This document shows, piece after piece, positions 22,476 through 31,432 of a stretch of DNA of 64,000 nt; the stretch's first letter is position 1, and each line of letters starts with the position of its first letter. This DNA is from Helianthus annuus (Eukaryota > Streptophyta > Magnoliopsida > Asterales > Asteraceae): assembly GCF_002127325.2 (NCBI RefSeq), contig NC_035437.2, forward strand, positions 159,571,097 through 159,635,096, in the 5' to 3' direction. Both the position numbers and the translations under genes were made by a program. The notes under the pieces were generated by a model. The model worked only from the letters and a program-made list of their open reading frames with translations. It did not search any database and was not told the origin of the DNA.

Positions 22476-22995
22476 TGATGTGGAAAAAGTAGTTCAACTA
22501 AATAAACTAAATTACCCTAAATTAAGACTCAAGTAATAAAAATCTAGACTCTTTAACCTGACTAAACTACTCACCGGCAAGTGTACCGGTCGACTCTAGC
22601 ACAGAAAAGTAAGTCCGGATGTCGAACCCACAAGGACTCTAATGAATTACGTTAACGACTAAACTTAGACTAGACACTGACACGACTAAACAAAAATTGT
22701 GTTTGAGGGGGTTTTACTAAAATCCTAAAATTATGATTAAATTGAAATTAACTAAAACACGAACGAAAACTAAGGTTTTGTTTAGTCGTGTCAGTGTCTA
22801 GTCTAAGTTTAGTCGTTAACGTAATTCATTAGAGTCCTTGTGGGTTCGACATCCGGACTTACTTTTCTGTGCTAGAGTCGACCGGTACACTTGCCGCTGA
22901 GTAGTTTAGTCAGGTTAAAGAGTCTAGATTTTTATTACTTGAGTCTTAATTTAGGGTAATTTAGTTTATTTAGTTGAACTACTTTTTCCACATCA
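22476..22995. repeat. 520-bp palindrome made of two opposed LTR 3' ends
   Basis: Arms 22476-22695 and 22776-22995 are reverse complements over 220 bp with a single mismatch that I could find (CACCGGC in the left arm against the complement of GCCGCTG in the right arm). An 80-bp spacer separates them. Both outer ends are TGATGT/ACATCA. The left arm plus spacer is the minus-sense 5' LTR end next to the primer site. The right arm is a plus-sense LTR end next to the TSD. The single mismatch is the only visible 5' to 3' LTR divergence over this stretch. Confidence 0.92.
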
Positions 22996-24034
22996 CCTAA
23001 AAATATTTAAAATATCCCAATACGTCCTAAAATACACCCCGTATGCAAAAACTGATCCCGAAATACCTTACATAATTAAAAATAAAATAAAAACAAAAAT
23101 CAGGAGGTTCTGGCAGGCCGCGACAGACTCTCCAGGTCTGTCGCGGGGCTCGAGCGAGTGACGGATGGCGCAACCCCAGCCCGCCACGTGGCACGACACA
23201 CGGACGACCTATGCTCGTGACCTGCCCCTTATACTATTCCTTGTTCAAAACGATTTGACCAAACTTCAAACTTTAACAATTTTCCAAAACAACACACACT
23301 CATTCGAATGGCCATCCATTTGAATGGTCATCCGCTCGGATGACCATCCGCCTGGATGACCATCCGCTCGAATGGTATCTCATCCGGTCGAATCAGCATC
23401 CGACACTTATCACATTCAACACTCTATTTACACGCTGTTCAACGCTGACGCTACTGTTCTATGCTCAGGCTAACTCTAATGCGCTCCCTTCAATCCAATC
23501 AAGTTGTGTTTACTTGTTTAAACACGCACTGTGAGTATACTCGAACCCATTTTCGGTTAACACACTTTGGGTGTTACATACGTTCTCTATCAAAACACAA
23601 CAACACACAACGCAAACACTTTTAATGCTAATCTCTCCCGCATGTTATACTTGATCTATGAATGCTTGTTACTATGCTTATACAGTGTTACACTATACCG
23701 CCTCTAGCAACGAGAGTACTATAGTTTGGACTCAGCACCTGTCGTGGACAGGGGTTGCTAGGGATCACATCACTCTACTTCATGTGTCCGATGGACATGT
23801 GTAAACATAATTTTGATAGTTACATGCTTCGCTCGTTACGTGATACATGCTGGTTATGCGTAAACACTTTCTCTACTATATGTTATGCAAACTTGTGTAC
23901 TCACCTTTACATTTTATGTATTGACTTTATTTTAACATATGTGACAGGTTGAAGTTATGTTATGCTGGAAATCAAGATAGGCAGTCTAGAAACTCCACTA
24001 ATTGAAATCTAGGTTGTCGGACTTGTTTGCTTTT

Positions 24035-26923
24035 TGTAACACCCTTGCTATTATTTTTGGATTTTCGTAGATAAACATGTAATTATAATTACATATACAT
24101 TGAAAAATCCGGTATAATTAAAACATTTTCGGATTTGAAACAATACAATACAATATGTATAAATTCGTCGTTTTTAAATGATGACGAAACCATGTGCGGA
24201 AACATGTACAATGATCGTGTTTGGTTCTTCGGTGAGCTTGATCTTTATCCGGGGCATCTTGGCGATCACCTATGATCAAAACCAACTTAAAAGTTAGTTT
24301 TGATAGTCAAATATTAAGTTCAAACAAGTACAGGGGTTAAAAGGGCAAATTTTAAAAATTTTCCAGAGTTAGGGGCGTCGCGTGACGCCAAGGGCCTAGG
24401 CGTCACGCCTAGCCCTTGTTTTCACAGACTATTGCCTTCAGCTGTTGCTGTACATTCCCAGCTCAACCCGATTTCACTGAAACGGCCATAACTTCTTCGT
24501 TATTGATCCGTTTTACCCGATTTTTTTTCCTACGCGTCCGTAATTTAATTCTCCATCATATGGAGTTAAAATCCAACATCCAACATAAATAAATTTTGAG
24601 ACTTTCAAGCCTTCGACTCGTTACCTTTTTATCAAATTTTACCCGTTTATGCATTTTATCAAACAAACATATTTGTTTGATTCCTACATCACCTACACTT
24701 CTTCAAATAAATGTTATATACCATATTATGTTCTAATCACAGGTTTATTACACAATTTAAACCCATTTTCGCTCGTATGCTTATTTTGACCCGTTAAGGG
24801 TATTTAAGCACTTTCGAGCCTAAAATAGCTTTTGATTGCTTCTAGCATTCCATTACCACATTTCTTATCCTATAATCTCCCACCCCAACTGTATTTAAGG
24901 TAGGTTTAATGTAATGATCACTATAAACCAAATTTTACCTCTCGAATCATTATTTTACGGCAAAAACTCAAATAGTGCCATTTAGCTAATATAATACCTC
25001 TTTCAGCTCTTATACTTATTCTAAGTATTTACCTAGTCATAAAACTCGTTTCCAAACAACCTTTAAGGGTCATTTGTTCCATTTAGCCTACAAGGGCGTT
25101 TTGGTCGATTTTAGTCCTTTTATGACGAAGGACTCTCTCTCAAATTATTCGACCAAAATAACACTTTTAACTACAACATAATTATGCGTACCTGGCCCGG
25201 ATCAACAAGTAGACCCGATTTATACCTCGTTTTCATTATCACACCATCAATGGTGACGCAATTATCCGATTTGCTAATCGGTCCTGTTAACATAAGACTT
25301 GACAACCACATTAGTCGATATTGTCAAATGATGTTATCATCACTATTCGACCCGTTTGGACTATATGCCCAACATTATCTATTTAATCAAAAACTTCGTT
25401 TTTGATTTCCAATTCATTCATCCATCCCATCCCGGATTTTATAACCATACTCTTTTTCTTTTACACTATTTTCTTACAAATTCAACCCATTTCGGCTTAC
25501 GCCATGGGTATCCTTTTAACCTTGATTTACATTAGTTGACACTTGACAAATTTCCATATTTCCAATATTATCGTTATCACATTTACAATGTATCGAATAA
25601 ACGAGTATTCTACATAAGTGTGTAAATTACACTTACCTCGCATCCTCGCCATGCTTTTCTTTCCGTGTTTGCTCCGTTTGACCCGCTCCCTCGTCAAGCT
25701 TCCATCTAGCTTGTTATGCGTCAAACTATCATCATCTTTTTCAAGGTGGTTAGTTTAGTCATTCAAGATCATGACCTTCACACCTTGTGAATCTTTCACC
25801 ACTATTTTTAATGAACCTTATCATAGGTCGGTTCGACTTTTAAAAGTCAAACCACCAATTTACAAATATGGATGCACTAACAAGTTCACATGACTCGATA
25901 AATGCACATTATCAACCACTTAGTGAGCGTCATCTTTTGAGATGCTACATCTACTAACATGTTATCTATTTCATACCTCAAGTAACCATAAATCAACATG
26001 TAATTTTAGTTATTACAAGCATAAACACACTTTGACCATCATAATCATGGCTTTAACTCTATGTCAAGACCCAGTTCTAATCGCTTATGAACTCTTAACA
26101 AAATCCCTAATTTGTTCAAGTAGTTCATTCATATGAGTTAGTATGATGTTTATAAACACCAATACAACACTAATTTCGTCAAATCATCAAAACCCACTTA
26201 GCTCATACTTGATTAGTTGACTAATCACTAGTTTATGGCACAATTCTACAAATTAATATCTAGGGTTTGTTCCTAGACTTATACTCACATCAATATCACT
26301 ATAACATTGAACATTCATACGAGAATTTCATTCATGCATGTTTATCACAAATTCGAAATATCACCAAACATCAAAATTCAACATACCTTGTGATCCCCTA
26401 AGCTATCACGATTTTATTCAAAGCCCCAATTTTCCGGCTCGATTTCTCTTTGATTTTGTTGAATTTGTGGGTGTTTAGGGTTCATGAGGGGAACCCCCTT
26501 TTTCTTCTCCTAGACGTCGACCCACACCTTGTGTGTGTATATATATTTTTTTTGTTTTGGTTTTAATTATAAACTTCTTTCACATATTGCCCATTTTAGT
26601 CCCTCTTAGTTTAAAGGTTCTATAAATGGGTCAATTACTACAAGTTCCTTCTTGTTTTACTAAACAATAACTAACTAGGTTAATTATTCCTAGTTAACTT
26701 AGTGGGTTCCGGGAGTTATAACCCGTTTTATTTTAAGTCCCGTTAACTTGGGCATTTTTATATACTTTGTTTTCTCAAGGTATTTATGCTCTTTCAAATT
26801 AATATTAGGTTTATTTATTTAGATTCCTAATATTTACCGGGTTAATTTTTAGCACTAACGGTATTTTACCTGTCCTTACTATTAACGTGGTTTGATTACC
26901 ATACCCGTTTTTGGGATGTTACA
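24035..26923 (-). mobile_element. Solo LTR, 2889 bp (gypsy type)
   Basis: Begins TGTAACACCC and ends GATGTTACA with matching 5-bp flanks CTTTT (24030-24034 and 26924-26928). No primer site, gag or pol lies inside, so it is a solo LTR left by LTR-LTR recombination. Minus orientation is inferred from leader-like sequence on that strand (TATATATACAC, then CCCTAAACACCC, then an AAG|GTATG donor-like site near 26388). A GC-rich cassette lies at 24373-24415. Confidence 0.85.
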
Positions 26924-27092
26924 CTTTTGAGACACGCTATTTGTAATAATTATTTGTGGAATGTTTGTTGATTGGTATGGGATAATTAACCTTTTAAATA
27001 TTGCCATTTAATAGTTGTTATGGATTCTCTTGAGCAATCTGGTTCGCCTAGTGCCGCGCCCCGATGTTTCCACCATCGGTTGGGGTGTGACA

Positions 27093-27951
27093 GCTTGAAC
27101 CTTCTTCCTTCACACCTACACTTGAAGACTTTCTTATTTAGAATCATAAATTCATCAACTACTAGCTTAACACTAATTTTGCATTCTTCTCATCAAAACA
27201 CATGTACATGCATACAATTCACGTTTAGCAAATGTTTTGTGCAATAATTCATCTTTTAGTGACATTGGGCATTTCATCAAACACTTGGTAAGCATCATTT
27301 AAATCATTCATCAAAATTGCCTATCGTACTAACATATCACCATATTCTAACTAGTTTTTATGTTCCACGTAAGTCAACAACATGAAATTATCATAGCTTC
27401 AAGTTATTGGATTAATATAAGCAATTTAGTCTCAAAGGCTCTAGATTCATGATGATGATAGAAACCCACTTTAACCCACACAAGGATTTCCACTTAAAAC
27501 AACCAATTAAACAATTTCTACATACATGCTCATACACATAGTGATTTCAAACGAAAATCCTACATCAATTTATATCATATTACAGAAATCCATCCAAGAT
27601 TTGTACTTTCAAAGTTCTTCATCATAAAAAAATCTTCATCAAATAGAATTCTACAACTCACCTTGTGATTAGCAAGTTAAAATGATCAATAATTTATGAT
27701 CATGTATGAGAATATGAGATTAAGGCCGAAATTCCTCTTTAATTTGGACCAAATGCATCAGATTGGAGCCTTCCCCTTTCTCCCTCCTGTGTGTGTTGAC
27801 ACACTCAACCCAACCACCGGGTTTTTGTGAACTTTTTCATCTTTTAATTATTTAACTTTCTAAAATGTTCTATTTCAGCCCCTCATGTTTTAGTTATGTA
27901 TTTTTCATGCTTGAACTTAGCATTATTGGAGATAACCCCTTATTGTATTAA
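27093..27951. other. AT-rich stretch, possibly old LTR
   Basis: No gene. On the minus strand it has a pattern like LTR leaders (TGTCAACACACACAGGAGGG, then a CACAAG|GTGAGT donor-like site near 27662), reminiscent of the solo LTR to its left. Too degraded to assign. Confidence 0.4.
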
Positions 27952-29273
27952 GATAAATTTCAAGAAATCAACCTTTATGTTATATCCAAACTGCACTTCA
28001 TACCATTCACTATGAAATCGGCAAAACCAACCTTTATGTTCATGTTTTGCTATAGGTTCAACCTTTACTACTAACCTCGTACAAAAACTCAGTTAACTTA
28101 CCTCACATGCAAAGAGGGTATTATGGTATTTTCCCAGACCTTTTATTTAATATATTAATTTAAATCAAACAAAAAAAATTATTTTATAACTTTACTTAAA
28201 CTTAAAGGGAGCTTAATGTAAAAGCTCTTTTTAATATCGAATTAGTCAAATTACAACATATAACTTCCTGAACTATATTGTTCTTGAAAATAGTCTCCTG
28301 TAACTCACCAAATTTCCATGGAAAAACTTTAGAAATCAAATTCTCTTTCCTCCATTAATCTTCTCTGTCCCTCTCTCGTTGCTTCCATCTCGATGTATTG
28401 ATTTTAAGAAGGGGACTTTTTATTTTGGAAAGGGGCACACAAATAGATCTTCAAAATTTTGCAATATTTCGACAGGTAAAAGAGGAAAAAGCTTGAATCC
28501 GGCCATGGCTAGACGGTGGATACAGACCCACCCTAGTCACGCCATGAATCCGCCATTGAATGCAGGCTGTATTTCAGAGTTTCAAAACGTCTATCGGTTG
28601 ACTTTGAGCGCTGGGATTTCAACCGAACAAGGCAGGTTCAAGACCTGCTCTGATTTATATTGCAAACGAACCATTGATTTCAATTTTTTGTCTGATTTGG
28701 ATTGGGTTTGCTAGTTTATTTGGATTGCAAGGTGCCTCTTTATTAGAGACTTTTGATAAAATACGGAGGTGCCCTAGTTTTTTCCATACAAACTTGAACT
28801 AATCGATTGAAAGTGAAGGGTGTGCACCTCCTCGACCCACTGTCAATCTTCCCTTGGCATACACAAGTGCTTCATACGCTGATAATGCCTTTATACTCTC
28901 TGTAGATTCAGTTTCGGCAGCGGTGGGTTAAGGTTCCCGGAAAGAAGGTTAAGGGTAGGGGAGAAGATGATGCAGGTGGTCTACCAACCCCACTGATTGT
29001 GCTAAGATAATGGCTACAGGGAAAGTAACCAATGAGAGTTGGTAAATTAAATAGATATAAAAATAAATATATACATTGTATTGACAAAATGAGAAAAGAC
29101 TATAATACCCTCACATGCAAAGGTAAGTTAACTGAGTTTTTGGACGAGGTTAGTGGTAAAGGTTGAACCTGTAGCAAAACATGAACATAAAGGTTGGTTT
29201 TTGCCGATTTCGTAGTGAAAGGTATGAAGGGCAGTTTGGGTGTAACATAAAGGTTGATTTCTGCAATTTTGTC
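27952..29273. mobile_element. Mutator-like TIR element, 1322 bp, non-autonomous
   Basis: A 9-bp duplication TTGTATTAA at 27943-27951 and 29274-29282 brackets long terminal inverted repeats of roughly 185 bp (left GATAAATTTCAAGAAATC, right complement GACAAAATTGCAGAAATC, both continuing AACCTTTATGTTA). A 9-bp TSD with long TIRs is the hallmark of the Mutator superfamily. No transposase is encoded. The centre (about 28330-28980) is different in composition and contains an open frame of 111 codons at 28379-28714 with no recognised domain. It could be a captured gene fragment (Pack-MULE) or chance. Confidence 0.88.
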
Positions 29274-29339
29274 TTGTATTAATTTGGTTAATTGTCTCTA
29301 GTAATTCATTTCATACAAAGGAAAATTCTACGATTAAAA

Positions 29340-29620
29340 TAATTAATTAAACCTAGTATTTTAGGGTGCTACATACACGCGTCGTATAAGGTTTAATGCA
29401 TCATCTACCAAAACCCTATACGACGTGTATAACCCTTTATGCATCGTATAGGGCTACCTTTTCAGATTGTTCACCTGCAAAGTCAGATACATAAAAAACC
29501 CCATACATCGTACCTATATGCATCATATAGGTACGCATTTGATGCATATGAAACCCTATACGACGCATATAGGGCTATACCCATTGTATAGGTACGCATT
29601 TTTCCAGCCAAAAAAGAGAG
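29340..29620. repeat. Cluster of TATACGACG-type imperfect palindromes
   Basis: At least six words of the form CCCTATACGACG / CGTATAGGG / CCTATATGCATCATATAGG are spread over about 230 bp, several being self-complementary. Such dense short motifs resemble the subterminal repeats that bind transposase in CACTA or MULE elements, but I did not find the element's ends. Confidence 0.5.
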
Positions 29621-29721
29621 GTGTCCAAATACTATCACCCATCACAAAATTCCTAATAACCTTTTTTGGGTATTAGGTGGGAGGTGAATATATGCTTTAA
29701 TATTCTTAATTTGTTTGGTGT

Positions 29722-29755
<34 letters not shown>

Positions 29756-29978
29756 GGTAGAGGATCCTGTAAAAAAGGCCTAAAGTGTGAGAAATGTAAG
29801 AAAGAATCTCAGCCATTAGATCTTTTGATCTAATGGTTGAGATCAATAGGGACCAAATTGTAAAATATTTTTGTTAATTTGGACTGAATTGAAATATATA
29901 GGGGCAATTGTGTCTTTTTATCTTCATTTTGTAAATCAAATCCCTGCAATTTCGTTTTCTCTCTCTCATACGCTCACA

Positions 29979-30017
<39 letters not shown>

Positions 30018-30898
30018 CTTCCATATTCAATCAATCGGAAGATCAAACACGACAGCGGCAGCGGCTGTGATGGTGGTGCGAGCGGCAGGGCGGCGGTGGT
30101 GGTGGTTCGAGCGGCAGCGACGGTGGTGGTGCTGGATCGGTGTTATTTTCTTTTCATTAATGGTTCGAGCAGCAGCGGCGGTGGTGGTGGTGCGGCGGTC
30201 GTGGTGCCGGATCGGTTCCTTTGGGTTAGGAAGTGGAGAAGATGATACAGAGGTGTTATATTCTTTACTGAATTGTGTTATTTTCTTTTCTGAAAGGTGT
30301 TATTTTCTTTTCATTAATGGTGGTTTTTTTTCTTTTCTGAATGGTGTTATTTTCTCTTCTGAATGGTGTTATTTTCTTTTCTGAATGGTGTTATTTTCTC
30401 TTCTGAATGGTGTTATTTTTTTTTTCTGAATGGTGTTATATTCTTATATTCTTTACTGAATGGTGTTATATTCTTTTACTGAATGGTGTTATATTCTTTA
30501 CTGAATGGTGTTATATTCTTTACTGAATGGTGTTATATTTCTTTACTGAATGGTGTTATATTCTTTTACTGAATGGTGTTATATTCTTTTACTGAATGGT
30601 GTTATATTCTTTACTGAATGGTGTTATATTTTTTACTGAATGGTGTCATATACTTACTGAATGGTGTTATATACTTGTTGAATGGTGTTATATAATTATT
30701 GAATGATGTTATATATGTGCTGAATGGTGGTTGCAGTGTTATTCGTAGTGTTTTTAGAGATCTTTTAAAAAAATCTTGTTCCTATAATTAAGGGGGGGCG
30801 GTTATGGTAAGTTTTGAATTAATTTAGATGGAGGACACATGTCATCTCCACAATATTTCTCACCTTTCTCACACTTTTAACCTTTTTTACAATAACCT

Positions 30899-30903
<5 letters not shown>
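29756..30903. mobile_element. M1: TIR element in (TA)n with internal minisatellite
   Basis: The left end GGTAGAGGATCCTGTAAAAA and the complement of the right end GGGTAAGGTTATTGTAAAAA continue into a shared AAAGTGTGAGAAA block. Both ends abut TA microsatellite. Inside are a perfect 9-bp inverted repeat (ATTAGATC/GATCTAAT, near 29815), a (CT)n tract at 29982-30012, a CGG/GTGG-rich segment at 30055-30215, and about 20 tandem units of GAATGGTGTTATATTCTTTACT type (20-24 bp) from about 30262 to 30735. Frames over the CGG segment are low-complexity and not accepted as genes. Confidence 0.75.
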
Positions 30904-30941
<38 letters not shown>

Positions 30942-30949
30942 GTAAGTAT

Positions 30950-31344
30950 CTATAGAAAACCCACTTTAATTTAGAAAACCCGGGAAACTCAAAGCTCCCG
31001 ATGTTTTTTTTCTTGAAAAAATTTACACATGTTATATACATGTTTTTAAGTGTTTTGGGCAAAAAAAATCAAAAAAGCGCCAAGTAAATATTTTCAAAAA
31101 AAATAAACAAGTTTTGGTGTAACACAGGTTACAAATATGCCAGATGAATGTAACATGTGTTACACCAAAACTTGTTTATTTTTTTTTTAAAATATCTACT
31201 CAGCGCTTTTTTGATTTTTTTTGCCCAAAACCCTTAAAAACATGTATATAACATGTGTAAATTTTTTCAAGAAAAAAAAATATCGGGAGCTTTGAGTTTC
31301 CCGAGTTTTCTAAATTAAAGTGGGTTTTCTATACATCCTTCCCC
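30950..31344. mobile_element. M2: fold-back element, 395 bp
   Basis: Almost entirely an inverted repeat. The left arm starts CTATAGAAAACCCACTTTAA; its complement appears at 31309-31333, and the two halves meet around 31135-31160. The flanks are a 16-bp direct repeat TATATAATGTAAGTAT (30934-30949 and 31345-31360), which may be a target duplication or part of the microsatellite background. Non-coding. Confidence 0.75.
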
Positions 31345-31356
31345 TATATAATGTAA

Positions 31357-31430
<74 letters not shown>

Positions 31431-31432
<2 letters not shown>

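Larger units (their letters stand above)
2390..22995. mobile_element. Athila-1: Ty3/gypsy Athila element with inverted internal domain
   Basis: Bounded by TGATGT...ACATCA termini and a 5-bp duplication CCTAA (2385-2389 and 22996-23000). It holds an LTR (2390-3725), an env-position ORF, the pol ORF, gag (split by element F), a tRNA-Asp primer site and a palindromic right end. All coding and the primer site read on the minus strand. Compared with Athila-2, however, both the left LTR and the last 220 bp read on the plus strand. The simplest reading is an originally plus-strand element whose interior was flipped, with loss of the region between the env-like ORF and the 3' LTR interior. Without F (11444-21525 plus one TSD copy) the element is about 10.5 kb. 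It is unlikely to transpose on its own because gag is interrupted, the purine tract is gone and the LTRs are not in direct orientation. Confidence 0.85.
2355..27092 (+). mobile_element. Chromovirus-type LTR split by two later insertions
   Basis: Reassembled from three pieces: 2355-2389, 23001-24034 and 26929-27092, about 1.23 kb in all. The start (TATAACAACCCTCC) is the same as the start of the 3' LTR of element E at 61934, and the sequence resuming at 23001 continues that homology (AAAATATCCCAATACG). The end (GGTTGGGGTGTGACA at 27078-27092) is a typical gypsy LTR end. Athila-1 lies between pieces 1 and 2 with TSD CCTAA, and a solo LTR lies between pieces 2 and 3 with TSD CTTTT. Terminal TG has become TA. 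I found no matching 5-bp duplication outside the two ends (GTATA left, GCTTG right) and no internal domain, so it may be a recombined or truncated copy rather than a clean solo LTR. A run of imperfect 17-20-bp repeats (GAATGGTCATCCGCTC-like) occupies 23302-23400. Confidence 0.7.

Noticed and set aside
29871..30245. Ala/Val/Gly-rich ORFs in M1
   Set aside because: They run across (CT)n and GTGG/CGG repeats; frames overlap each other with equal length and show no family similarity.
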